This document shows positions 14,575-22,263 of a stretch of 22,263 nt of DNA, piece after piece. A model generated the notes under the pieces. That model had not been told where the DNA came from and did not search any database. It worked only from the letters and a program-made list of their open reading frames with translations. Source of the DNA: Bacteroidales bacterium (GTDB taxonomy: Bacteria; Bacteroidota; Bacteroidia; Bacteroidales; Bacteroidaceae); the NCBI GenBank assembly GCA_004555055.1, contig SFJN01000020.1, positions 1-22,263 on the forward strand, given 5' to 3'. A program made the translations under genes and the position numbers. The first letter of the stretch is position 1. Each line of letters begins with the position of its first letter.

Positions 14575-14919
14575 ATGCCTAGATCAGTAAATCATGTAGC
14601 CTCTCGCGCCAAGCGCAAGAGAATCCTCAAGCTTACCCGCGGTTACTATGGTGCCCGCAAGAACGTTTGGACCGTTGCCAAGAACACTTGGGAGAAGGGT
14701 CTTACCTATGCCTTCCGCGATCGCCGCAACAAGAAGCGCAATTTCCGCGCACTCTGGATTCAGCGTATCAATGCCGCTGCACGTCTTGAAGGTATGAGCT
14801 ACTCCCAGCTCATGGGTGGACTCCACAAGGCTGGCATCGAGATCAACCGTAAGGTGCTCGCCGACCTCGCAGTCAACAATCCCCAGGCTTTCAAGGCCAT
14901 TGTTGCCAAGGTTAAGTAA
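14575..14919 (+). CDS. rplT: 50S ribosomal protein L20
   Basis: The product is 114 aa and binds 23S rRNA early in large-subunit assembly. PRSVNHVASRAKRKRILKLT, then GYYGARKNVW and YAFRDRRNKKRNFRALWIQR, are diagnostic, and the length is typical. In other bacteria this protein also represses its own operon. It is the last gene of the infC operon, with a terminator 40 bp beyond. Confidence 0.98.
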   Translation: MPRSVNHVASRAKRKRILKLTRGYYGARKNVWTVAKNTWEKGLTYAFRDRRNKKRNFRALWIQRINAAARLEGMSYSQLMGGLHKAGIEINRKVLADLAVNNPQAFKAIVAKVK

Positions 14920-14958
14920 TTAACGGCTACAACTATTTCCACATTCCCAATCAATCAT

Positions 14959-14991
14959 AAAGGCTTGCACCGTCATGGCGTGAGCCTTTTC
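14959..14991 (+). terminator. intrinsic terminator after rplT
   Basis: AAGGCT (14960-14965) pairs with AGCCTT (14983-14988), with an inner CAC/GTG (14968-14970 with 14980-14982). A T-run, TTTTCTT, closes the element. Confidence 0.75.
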
Positions 14992-15074
14992 TTGTATCTT
15001 CAGGGAATAGGCTCAATGTGTGCCTCCAACCGTCTTCACCCCAACAATAACATACCCATAGTAAAGAAACCAAA

Positions 15075-15779
15075 ATGTTCCGATTCCAACAATTCACAGT
15101 CCACGACGACCGCTGCGCCATGAAAGTAGGTACCGACGGCGTGCTATTGGGAGCATGGACCAACGCCTCCGAAGCCCAGAAGGCTGTGGACATCGGCACA
15201 GGGTGCGGACTGGTGGCACTGATGCTCGCACAACGTTACCCCACACTCCAAATCACGGCCGTAGAAATCGATGCTGAAGCTGCCGCGCAGGCTGCAGAAA
15301 ATGTGGAGGAAAGTCCCTTCAACGGACAAATCACCGTCGTTGCGGACGATGCGATACGTTTTGCTGCACACGAACTCTCAGAAAGCTACGATCTTGTAGT
15401 GAGCAATCCCCCCTTCTTCCAGGAGTCGCTGCTTCCCCCAGATGCAACGCGTGCCACAGCCCGACACACCGCAGCAGGCCTCGGATTCGGGCAACTTGCC
15501 GACATTGCAGTCACCCTGCTACGCCCTGGCGGACGCCTTGCTGTCATCATCCCCAAAAACGCCGAAAGCACATTCCACGACATCTGCAACCGCCACGGAC
15601 TCTCGTTGCTCCATGCAACCGATATCCGCACCGTGGCACGCAAACCTGTACGGAGAATTCTCATGTACTTTCACAAAGGAGCCCCACCCGAAACTGTCGT
15701 ACGCGACGACATCATACTGATGCACGAAGGCCGGCGCTCCGAAAGCTACGCACAGCTCTGCCGCGACTTCTATCTGTAA
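15075..15779 (+). CDS. trmN6: tRNA1(Val) (adenine-37 N6)-methyltransferase-like
   Basis: The product is a 234-aa class I SAM-dependent methyltransferase. The SAM loop is DIGTGCGL (residues 39-46), with acidic VEID at 63-66. The catalytic NPPFF (111-115) marks amino-group (N6-adenine) methylation. The N-terminal FTVHDDRCAMKVGTDGVLLG is the family motif of YfiC/TrmN6, which modifies A37 of tRNA1-Val in E. coli. The tRNA target in Bacteroidales is inferred. The start at ATG 15075 is well placed before FRFQQFTV. It lies 30 bp ahead of the AlkD-like gene on the same strand, probably in one transcript. No TAnnTTTG box was recognised upstream. Confidence 0.92.
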   Translation: MFRFQQFTVHDDRCAMKVGTDGVLLGAWTNASEAQKAVDIGTGCGLVALMLAQRYPTLQITAVEIDAEAAAQAAENVEESPFNGQITVVADDAIRFAAHELSESYDLVVSNPPFFQESLLPPDATRATARHTAAGLGFGQLADIAVTLLRPGGRLAVIIPKNAESTFHDICNRHGLSLLHATDIRTVARKPVRRILMYFHKGAPPETVVRDDIILMHEGRRSESYAQLCRDFYL

Positions 15780-15809
15780 TTCCTCCATACAGCAGTCTTT
15801 TTCACTCAC

Positions 15810-16580
15810 ATGACATATACCGCCCAAGACCTCACGGAAACCCTTCTCTCCATGCACGACGAACGTCAGCGCCAGATGCTCTGCAGATTCTTCAAGACCG
15901 GCGAAGGAGAGTACGGCCACGGCGACCGATTTATTGGCTTGAAATGTCCCCAGACCCGCATGGTCGTCAGGGAAGCACGGCATAAAGTACCCATACCCGA
16001 AATCCACAACCTTCTGCTCTCACCCTGGCACGAGGTCCGCCTCTGCGGACTGCTCCTGCTCGTCGAGGAAATGCAGGCCGCCCTGCCCACCAGGCTGCGC
16101 CACACCCCGGAAATGGCAGCACGAAGAGAGAAGATAGCAGATTTCTATCTGCGCCATGCCCACCGTGCCAACAACTGGGACCTCGTCGACATGTCGTGTC
16201 CCAAGATTCTCGGGAATTGGCTGCTCCACCCCCTCCCCGACGGCAGCATGCCTGACCGCTCAGTCCTCGACCGGCTGGCCATGAGTTCCTGCCTGTGGGA
16301 ACAGCGCATCGCCATCGTCACCAACTGGATGCTCATCCGCCACGATGAATATGCCGACACCCTGCGCATTGCAGACCGCCTGCTCCACCATCCTCATGAC
16401 CTTATCCACAAGGCCGTGGGATGGATGCTCCGCGAAGTGGGAAAACGTCGTATGGACATTCTTGAAGACTACCTCGAAAGACACAGCCACGAAATGCACC
16501 GCACCACCCTACGCTACGCCATCGAGAAAATGAACGCTCCGCAACGACAATGGTGGCTGGAAAAAGACAAGAAAGTTTAG
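15810..16580 (+). CDS. DNA alkylation repair protein, AlkD-like glycosylase
   Basis: The product is a 256-aa all-helical HEAT-like repeat protein of the DNA alkylation repair family, whose AlkD member removes N3- and N7-alkylpurines without base flipping. Residues matching the B. cereus AlkD active site are visible: Trp123 and Asp127 in NNWDLVD, and Arg166 in LWEQRIAIV. GWMLREVGKR, near residue 210, is another family-conserved stretch. The length is slightly above that of AlkD (about 237 aa). It follows trmN6 by 30 bp. The opposite-strand SusD gene ends 245 bp away, so the two transcripts converge. The family call is strong; the exact lesion range is unknown. Confidence 0.92.
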   Translation: MTYTAQDLTETLLSMHDERQRQMLCRFFKTGEGEYGHGDRFIGLKCPQTRMVVREARHKVPIPEIHNLLLSPWHEVRLCGLLLLVEEMQAALPTRLRHTPEMAARREKIADFYLRHAHRANNWDLVDMSCPKILGNWLLHPLPDGSMPDRSVLDRLAMSSCLWEQRIAIVTNWMLIRHDEYADTLRIADRLLHHPHDLIHKAVGWMLREVGKRRMDILEDYLERHSHEMHRTTLRYAIEKMNAPQRQWWLEKDKKV

Positions 16581-16654
16581 GGTGGATTCTGGGAAACACC
16601 ATGGGGACGGACACCCTCCGTGCTCCCGCTGAGATGAGGAGAAAACCAAACACA

Positions 16655-16701
16655 ACGGCTCCCTGCAACCGGTCTTTAGTAATCCGGATGCAGGGAGCCG
16701 T
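16655..16701 (-). terminator. strong terminator hairpin between converging genes
   Basis: ACGGCTCCCTGCA (16655-16667) pairs perfectly with TGCAGGGAGCCGT (16689-16701). After an A-A mismatch the stem continues with CCGG/CCGG (16669-16672 with 16684-16687). On the minus strand it is followed by the T-rich tail TGTGTTTGGTTTTC, so it best serves the SusCD transcript. The plus-strand tail has no T-run, but the stem may also slow readthrough from the AlkD-like gene. Confidence 0.75.
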
Positions 16702-16758
16702 GATATACGGAGGGAAGGAGCATCTCCAGGACGCCCATCTATCCCTCACCCCGCCGTC

Positions 16759-16791
16759 CGCCCTGTCCCTATGATGTCAAGGGAAAGGGCG
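16759..16791. other. second hairpin downstream of SusD
   Basis: CGCCCT-G-TCCCT (16759-16770) pairs with AGGGA-A-AGGGCG (16780-16791), 11 pairs with one internal mismatch and a 9-base loop. It lacks a T-run on either strand. It sits 34 bp past the SusD stop codon and probably acts as an mRNA 3' stabiliser ahead of the terminator. Confidence 0.5.
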
Positions 16792-16824
16792 CAACGATAG
16801 GCAGGGAAAGGAAACGGGTCAATG

Positions 16825-18588
16825 TCAGTTGAGGATGACGCCGGAATTGTCGGTAGGATTCTGCGTGAGCGTAGAGCCCGAAGGATAGGCGTTGATGGCA
16901 TTCTGCGGGATGTAGTACGTCACACGGTAATCGGTAGCAGGGATGTTCTCCATAGCCTTGTGCGGACCGGGGAACTGACGGTTGAGCTCACGTCCGTTGC
17001 GGAATACGTCGAAGCTGCGCTCGGCCTGGTATGCCATTTCCAGCTGACGCTCCTTGTCGATGCGCTCGAAGGCATTGGAAGCATTGAGTTCTGCATAGCC
17101 CTTTCCGGGGATGGCACGCTCACGCACGACATTAAGGTCGGGAAGCGCCTTTCCGTATTCTCCGAGCTTGGCATAGGCTTCTGCACGGTTGAGGTACATC
17201 TCGTCGAGACGGCTGATGATGGGGCTGTGAAGTTGGCTGTATCCGTTTTCGAGGCTACACTTGGTGATGTAGAACATGGGATATACACGGTTCAGCAGCA
17301 TCTGCCAGTCGAGATAGCCTTCATAGGTTTCGCCGTCGGCATAGTTGATGGCGTAGCGCTCGTCATCGGCATTCACCAGTGTAAGGGTGTAGGTATCTTC
17401 GCCCTCGGTGCAGGTGACGGTACCGTCGGCATGGTGGGTGACGGGTGCCTGCACATAGTTGAAGTTGGTATGCTCACCGTTGCTGTAGACCTTCTTGATG
17501 AAGCGGAACACCTCGGTATGCTCTTCGGTGTACTGGGGGTCGATGAATGCAGCACGGGCGTCAACGATGCCAGCACTACCCTTGCGCCAGTCGTTGCGGC
17601 CGTTCTCGTCGAGCAGTGCGAGATATTTGGCCGAAGCGTACATCTCGCCCCATCCCATATCCTGTATGTTGGCATACATTCCGCCGATGGTGTAATAGTA
17701 GTCCCACTCGGGGAATTCGGAGTCGGTACGACGAATGACGAAGATGTCCTCAGGATTGTTGTCGGGGTCGATGGTGTTCGACTTCATGTAGTCCTCGCGG
17801 GAAAGGAGGGAATAGTTGTTGGAGTCGATGACCTTCGAGGCATAGTCAGCAGCGAGTCTGGCATATTCCGTGTTTGGTTTCTCGTAGGTACCGCTCATGT
17901 AGAGATAGATACGCGAAAGCATGGCCTGTGCAGCAGCCTTCGATGCATAGCTCGAACCCTTTGCATACTCGTCGTGCATAAGGGCTTCGGCCTTCTTGAG
18001 GTCGTTGATAGCCTGCATATAGCACTCGTGCACTGTGGAGCGGTCGGGAAGCTGCAGGTTGTCGAGGTCGTCAGGAGTACCATTCACAATGGGCACTCCA
18101 AGGTTCTTCTGCGGAGCCTGGCAGTATGGACGTCCGAAGGCACGTGTGAGATAGAAGTACATCATGCCGCGGATGTAATAGCATTCGCCGAGTTTGCTGT
18201 CCACCTCGTCGCTCTGTCCTTCGGCAATCATCTTGATGATGTTCGAGGTCTGTGCCACAGCCTTGTAGCCATAGTCCCAGAAATTCTGCAGACGATAGTT
18301 GTTGGGGGTGCGGCTGAAGGAAATGAACTGATAGAAGGCGTCGGTCGACGAACCGCGAATCATCATGTTGTCTCCGGCATATTCGCCGAGGCGGTGCATG
18401 GGGTCGCTCCAGTAGGCAAGCTGTGCATAGGCTCCGTCAAGGAGTCCGTCGAGCGACTGTTCAGGATTGTTCTGCACCTCATCGGCGGCAAGACTGCTGT
18501 TGGGCAGACACTCGATGTCGCACGAGGTGAGCATGGCAGCGGCGCTGAACGCAGCAGCGAGGGCAGTAAGGATATTTCTTGATTTCAT
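16825..18588 (-). CDS. SusD/RagB-family outer-membrane lipoprotein
   Basis: The product is 587 aa, a surface lipoprotein that caps the SusC channel and binds the incoming glycan or other ligand. The N-terminus MKSRNILTALAAAFSAAAML runs into the lipobox LTSC with lipidated Cys23, followed by acidic DIE as often seen in surface-exposed Bacteroidetes lipoproteins. SusD-like signatures include YGYKAVAQTSNIIKMI, ECYYIRGMMYFYLTRAFGRP, SPIISRLDEMYLNRAEAYAK and the C-terminal AERSFDVFRNGREL with YYIPQNAINAYP. The frame is open to an ATG at 18636, but that adds 16 polar residues before the signal peptide, so ATG 18588 is preferred. It follows susC by 72 bp on the same strand. The ligand cannot be told from sequence, and no glycoside hydrolase or regulator lies beside the pair here. 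Confidence 0.94.
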   Translation of the reverse strand: MKSRNILTALAAAFSAAAMLTSCDIECLPNSSLAADEVQNNPEQSLDGLLDGAYAQLAYWSDPMHRLGEYAGDNMMIRGSSTDAFYQFISFSRTPNNYRLQNFWDYGYKAVAQTSNIIKMIAEGQSDEVDSKLGECYYIRGMMYFYLTRAFGRPYCQAPQKNLGVPIVNGTPDDLDNLQLPDRSTVHECYMQAINDLKKAEALMHDEYAKGSSYASKAAAQAMLSRIYLYMSGTYEKPNTEYARLAADYASKVIDSNNYSLLSREDYMKSNTIDPDNNPEDIFVIRRTDSEFPEWDYYYTIGGMYANIQDMGWGEMYASAKYLALLDENGRNDWRKGSAGIVDARAAFIDPQYTEEHTEVFRFIKKVYSNGEHTNFNYVQAPVTHHADGTVTCTEGEDTYTLTLVNADDERYAINYADGETYEGYLDWQMLLNRVYPMFYITKCSLENGYSQLHSPIISRLDEMYLNRAEAYAKLGEYGKALPDLNVVRERAIPGKGYAELNASNAFERIDKERQLEMAYQAERSFDVFRNGRELNRQFPGPHKAMENIPATDYRVTYYIPQNAINAYPSGSTLTQNPTDNSGVILN

Positions 18589-18660
18589 GTTAGGCTTGGA
18601 TTTCTTACTTCGTTTTGAGGTATATTCGATATTCATATACTAAAGACCCTTACGAAAAGG

Positions 18661-21600
18661 TCAGAACGAGAGGTTGACGTTGAGCATAAACTTGCGTACA
18701 GAAGGATATACGCTGACTCCCGTTGAGCTGATAACCTTTCCGCCCGAAGGAGGAAGTTCGGGGTCCACACCGCTGTAGGGTGTGACGCAGAAGAGGTTTT
18801 CGCCGCTCAGCGCAATGCGGAGATGGTTGATGTGGCGCTTGGCGAAGCGGTCGGTATCCCATGCCAGTACGAGGCTGCGGAGCTTGAGGAAGTCACCGTC
18901 TTCGAGGAATCGGGTGCTGGCCTTGTTGGAGTTGGTGGAATTGTTGTAGATGGCTACGGGATGAGTGGCAACATCACCGGGCTTCTCCCAACGAGTCCAT
19001 CCGTCCTTGAGCACCATCTGGTTACGGTCGGTATAGGCACCGTCGGAGTCGAACTCAAGGCGCGAATAGTTGAAGATCTTGCCACCGATGCTGTAGCCGA
19101 AGTCTGCAGCAAGCGAGAACTCGCGCCATGTCAGTTCGGTCTGGAAACCTCCGAACACCTTGGGTGTGGAGGGGTCGCAGATGACCTGGTCGGCCTTGGC
19201 ATATTCCGTGGTAATCTGTCGGCTGCCGTCCTCTGCGGTGTAGTACCACTGTGCAGCACCGGTCTCGGTGTTCACACCAGCCCATTCCTGGAGGTAGAAG
19301 GTATCGCAGCTGTATCCGGGCTTGAGGAGCTTGTTGGCACCTCCGGCAATGCCGTCGGCCTTGATAATCTGGATGTCGGGGTTGTCACCGTAGAGTTTCT
19401 CCACCTTGTTGGCGTTGTGGCCGAGGGTAAGGTCGAGGCTCCACTTCCAGTCGTGCGTACGTACGATGTCACCGCCGAGGGTGATTTCTATACCGTTGTT
19501 GCTCATCTCGCCGACATTCTTCCAGCGGCTGGTGACACCGACGATACCGGGCAGGGGCACCATGTAGAGAATGTTGTCGGTATACTTGTTGTACCAGTCG
19601 AAGTTGAAGCGCAGACGGCTGTTGAACAGGCTGGCATCGAGACCCACGCCGATGGTGCGTGTCTTCTCCCATGTGAGGTCCTTGTTGCCAATCTGGCTGA
19701 TGAGTGCTGCGGGAGTGTCGTTATAGCTGGCGGAAATGCTGTAGAGGTCGTACTGGGGATAGTAGGTTCCGGGGTCGTTACCGTTGGTACCAATGCTGGC
19801 ACGGAGTTTCAACAGGTCTACCCAGTCGGCCTTGAACCACTTCTCGCGGTTAATCATCCATCCAGCTGAGAAACTGCCGAAGTTACCGTACTTGTTGTTG
19901 TCGCCGAAGTACGATGCACCGTCCCTACGCCAGGACACTTCTGCAAAGTAGCGGTTGGCATAGTCGTAGGTAGCCTTGAAGATGACGCTCTGCTTGGCGC
20001 TCTCGCTCAGGGCACCGTCCACCGACTCGGGAGTGGCGGCCACACCCAGCTGGTCGAAACCGCTGAGGAAACCCGTTCCGTTGGCACGGATATATTTGTA
20101 ACTGTAGTCACGGAATTCGTAACCGAGCAGTCCGGTCACGTGGTGCTCGCCCCAGTTCTGCACATAGTTGAGCATCTGGCTGGTATAGCGGATGACTTCG
20201 TCGCTGTGGTATTCGCTGATGCGTCCCTTTCCGCCGGTACCGTCGCTCTTGGGGTCGCTGTACGAACTGTAGCGGTAGCTCTGGTACTTGTAGCTGTTGG
20301 TGCTGTTCCAGGTGAGGTATTTGCAGAAACGGACATCAAAGTTGAAGCTGCCCATGATGTCGTAGTTCTTGTAGTCTACACGGTCGCCGTTGGCCAGGCT
20401 GTTGAGGTAGTTGGTCTGTGTGGCGTTCACCCATCCCTGGTAGCGGTCGGGAGTAAGGCTTCCGTCCTCAAGATAGGGGCTGTCCCAGGGGAGCATGGAG
20501 TACATGGCGTTGACGCTGTACTGGGCATCGCCGGTATTGCTCATCACGCCGATGATGGCGGGCTTCAGCGTCAGCCACTGGCAGGGCTTGAACTGCATGC
20601 GGGCATTCACGCTGTACTTCTCGTATTCGTAACCCTTCACGGCACCTTCTTCATCGAAGTATCCCATGGAGAAGAATCCGTTCATCTTTTCCGAACCGCC
20701 CTGGAACGATACGTTGTAGTCCTGCGTATAGCCCACATGGGTGGCAAGGTCCCACCAGTCGAAATTGCTGTTGCGGAGGTCGGGGTTCCAGCGGGTGAAG
20801 CTGATCTGGTCGGCATTCTGCATCGAAGCATAGTAGTCGTAGAGCTGGCTGCCGGACATCATCTTCTGGTTACCATTGTTGAGGATGTTCATACCTGCCT
20901 TGGCAGAAATGTTCACACGGATGTCGCCGCTCTTGCCGCCCTTGGTGGTGACGATGATGACACCGTTCGCACCCTGCGAACCATAGATGGCGGTAGAGGC
21001 TGCATCTTTGAGGATACTCATGCTGGCGATGTCGGCAGGGTTCAGGAAGTCGGCACTGTTACCGACGATGACACCGTCGACCACCCAAAGCGGAGCGGTG
21101 GATCCGGAGAGTGTGGCGGTACCGCGGACAGTAACGGCCGAGGTGGAACCTGGCTGACCGCTACCCTGAGCCACATGCACACCACTGACCTTGCCGTTAA
21201 GCATGGAGCTGACGTTGCTGCTGGTGATGTCGGTAAGGTCGGAGGGTTTCAGCACTTCCATGGCACCGGTGAGGCTTTCCTTCTTCTGGATGCCGTAACC
21301 CACCACCACGGCCTCTTCAAGGGTGTTGGTGCTTTCCTTGAGGGTGATGGTCACGTTACTGCCGTCCCAGGTCACAGACTGTGTCTCGTAGCCGATATAG
21401 CTGATGTGGAGGGTGGCACCCTTCTTCACACCCTTAATGGAGAACGCACCGGAAAGGTCGGTAACCGAACCGAGGGTGGTACCCTTCACAACGACGCTGG
21501 CACCTACAAGGGGCTCGCCGGATTCGTCGATGACGATGCCGCTGCACTGTTGGGTCTGCTGTACAGCATAGAGGCTGTTTTCGATAGGGGATGATGATGC

Positions 21601-21666
21601 CCACGCATGACCGGCAGCGAAACCGGCGGCGAGGAGCATGCTGACTGACATTAGCCGTTTTGTCAT
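18661..21666 (-). CDS. SusC/RagA-family TonB-dependent transporter
   Basis: The product is 1001 aa, an outer-membrane beta-barrel that imports the ligand held by SusD, energised by TonB. A signal peptide covers residues 1-23 (ending HAWA). A carboxypeptidase-regulatory-like beta-sandwich follows at about 41-112 (GIVIDESGEPLVGASVVVKG). Next is the TonB-box-like EEAVVVGYG at 117-125. The plug domain contains the SusC/RagA hallmarks VSSMLNGKVSGVHV, PLWVVDGVIV and ILKDAASTAIYGSQGANGVI. The remainder is barrel, ending in the aromatic C-terminal LNVNLSF typical of outer-membrane insertion. No N-terminal anti-sigma-interacting STN domain is seen, so control by an ECF sigma partner is less likely. 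It is the first gene of the SusCD operon, preceded by a long untranslated region. Confidence 0.96.
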   Translation of the reverse strand: MTKRLMSVSMLLAAGFAAGHAWASSSPIENSLYAVQQTQQCSGIVIDESGEPLVGASVVVKGTTLGSVTDLSGAFSIKGVKKGATLHISYIGYETQSVTWDGSNVTITLKESTNTLEEAVVVGYGIQKKESLTGAMEVLKPSDLTDITSSNVSSMLNGKVSGVHVAQGSGQPGSTSAVTVRGTATLSGSTAPLWVVDGVIVGNSADFLNPADIASMSILKDAASTAIYGSQGANGVIIVTTKGGKSGDIRVNISAKAGMNILNNGNQKMMSGSQLYDYYASMQNADQISFTRWNPDLRNSNFDWWDLATHVGYTQDYNVSFQGGSEKMNGFFSMGYFDEEGAVKGYEYEKYSVNARMQFKPCQWLTLKPAIIGVMSNTGDAQYSVNAMYSMLPWDSPYLEDGSLTPDRYQGWVNATQTNYLNSLANGDRVDYKNYDIMGSFNFDVRFCKYLTWNSTNSYKYQSYRYSSYSDPKSDGTGGKGRISEYHSDEVIRYTSQMLNYVQNWGEHHVTGLLGYEFRDYSYKYIRANGTGFLSGFDQLGVAATPESVDGALSESAKQSVIFKATYDYANRYFAEVSWRRDGASYFGDNNKYGNFGSFSAGWMINREKWFKADWVDLLKLRASIGTNGNDPGTYYPQYDLYSISASYNDTPAALISQIGNKDLTWEKTRTIGVGLDASLFNSRLRFNFDWYNKYTDNILYMVPLPGIVGVTSRWKNVGEMSNNGIEITLGGDIVRTHDWKWSLDLTLGHNANKVEKLYGDNPDIQIIKADGIAGGANKLLKPGYSCDTFYLQEWAGVNTETGAAQWYYTAEDGSRQITTEYAKADQVICDPSTPKVFGGFQTELTWREFSLAADFGYSIGGKIFNYSRLEFDSDGAYTDRNQMVLKDGWTRWEKPGDVATHPVAIYNNSTNSNKASTRFLEDGDFLKLRSLVLAWDTDRFAKRHINHLRIALSGENLFCVTPYSGVDPELPPSGGKVISSTGVSVYPSVRKFMLNVNLSF

Positions 21667-22076
21667 ACCTTGATTTTGTTTTTGGAGAGAAAATGTGAAT
21701 GAGAAGTGGAACTTTTCCTTAGACTCTTCTTACAGATGCAGGAAAGACAGTCGTTCCTTTCACTGAGGAACAGGCTATATAGACTGCATCCGCAACAAAG
21801 ACTCCGATGTCAGGAAATAGCTTCACCTCGTATTTTTTTTGTAAAAGAATATACGGGAAGGGGGAGGTACAAAGCAACCTTGACGACAACCGGCGGTCCG
21901 GACATCGGAAGATGTACAGCCGAAGATGTCGCCAAAGCATCAGGGGACTGGTAGCCTGCGTTCTCAAAATGATGGAAGATGGAAGAAGACAGACTTAAGG
22001 TTATGGTCGCGTCAGCGGCCTGGCAGCCTCTTCGGAGACTCTTTCTCACATCGAAGAACGGGCCGTAAGCCGCTTT
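21667..22076 (-). promoter_or_regulatory. long untranslated leader of susC
   Basis: If transcription starts from the box at 22090-22083, the susC mRNA has about 410 nt of leader with no supported gene. Near its 3' end lies a nested structure: GATGCAG (21735-21741) with CTGCATC (21784-21790) outside, and GTTCCT (21753-21758) with AGGAAC (21766-21771) inside. Further upstream, GACATC (21901-21906) is complementary to GATGTC (21925-21930), and an 8-base direct repeat lies in the same segment. Leader-based control of SusCD operons, including antisense small RNAs, is known in Bacteroides. Whether it applies here is inference. Confidence 0.45.
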
Positions 22077-22082
22077 GCGAAG

Positions 22083-22090
22083 CAAATTTA
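22083..22090 (-). promoter_or_regulatory. -7 box for the SusCD operon
   Basis: Read on the minus strand this is TAAATTTG, an exact TAnnTTTG match in AT-rich surroundings. A start near 22076 is expected. No TTTG is found 19-21 bp upstream, so activation by a regulator is possible. The box overlaps a 13-base palindrome, TTTGC-GAA-GCAAA (22074-22086). Confidence 0.55.
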
Positions 22091-22263
22091 CTGCATTATT
22101 GGCACTTTTTATGCTTTTTTAGTATAAATCAACATGTTTGGCAGATAAAAACAACGTTTTTTCTACATTTTTGTATAGCAATATGCCCCGTATTTTACAT
22201 CTACAACTGACAAAACACAATTAAGGGATGTTCTATAAATTAGCTTGACAAGTCTTCCTCCTT
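22091..22263. other. AT-rich non-coding right edge
   Basis: No reading frame or RNA gene can be supported. The stretch is AT-rich, with several T-runs on the plus strand (CTTTTTATGCTTTTTTAG, then ACGTTTTTTCTACATTTTTG). It may hold upstream control sequence for susC and the 3' or 5' region of an unseen neighbour. Confidence 0.4.

Noticed and set aside
16822..18582. 586-aa plus-strand open frame over the SusD gene
   Set aside because: SusD-like signatures and a lipoprotein signal are on the minus strand; the plus-strand frame shows the same Val/Gly/His-rich shadow composition.
18589..18636. Longer SusD start at 18636
   Set aside because: It would place 16 polar, Lys-rich residues before an otherwise standard lipoprotein signal peptide beginning at Met 18588.
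20140..21594. 484-aa plus-strand open frame inside the SusC gene
   Set aside because: It is antisense to the plug and barrel coding region of a complete 1001-aa SusC, with no recognisable domain.
22200..22263. End of an insertion sequence at the right edge
   Set aside because: The AT-rich edge has no inverted terminal repeat partner, target duplication or transposase frame in the window.

Overview
The window looks like chromosome of a Bacteroidales bacterium, probably close to Prevotellaceae. Four things point there: a SusC/SusD outer-membrane pair, a type IX secretion plug (DUF5103) protein, a eukaryote-like GT3 glycogen synthase next to a DUF3417-type alpha-glucan phosphorylase, and repeated promoter boxes of the Bacteroidetes form TAnnTTTG in front of genes that lack obvious Shine-Dalgarno sequences. 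The genus is inference. No transposase, phage gene, tRNA, rRNA or CRISPR array was seen.

Layout. 1-336 is non-coding: a 39-bp repeat present twice and a long imperfect hairpin. 337-790 (minus) is the RNase P RNA gene rnpB. Divergent from it, 1032-3110 (plus) carries the T9SS plug-like protein and a TRIC/YicG-type membrane protein. 3389-5131 is phosphoglucomutase, ended by a clear terminator. 5349-6122 is a NudC-type NADH pyrophosphatase. 6512-10858 is a two-gene glycogen operon (GT3 glycogen synthase, then alpha-glucan phosphorylase), ended by a terminator. 11173-14919 holds the translation cluster thrS, then infC-rpmI-rplT; a terminator and a fresh promoter separate thrS from infC. 15075-16580 encodes a TrmN6/YfiC-like tRNA methyltransferase and an AlkD-like DNA glycosylase. 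Convergent to these, on the minus strand, is a SusC-SusD pair (21666 down to 16825) behind a leader of about 400 nt that runs to the right side of the window.

How the genes work together. Phosphoglucomutase interconverts glucose-6-P and glucose-1-P. The GT3 synthase is expected to polymerise glucose from UDP-glucose, and the phosphorylase to release glucose-1-P, so the three form most of a storage-glycogen cycle; branching enzyme and the nucleotide-sugar pyrophosphorylase are not in the window. ThrRS, IF3, L35, L20, RNase P RNA and TrmN6 are translation housekeeping. SusC/SusD import an unidentified glycan or other polymer.

No clearly new system was found among the proteins; nearly all fall into known families. 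The parts least explained by known features are RNA-level: the leaders and spacers around infC-rpmI-rplT, including a TTG start on infC; the long structured leader of susC; the hairpin and repeat region next to rnpB; and the extended rnpB upstream region with divergent promoter-like boxes.
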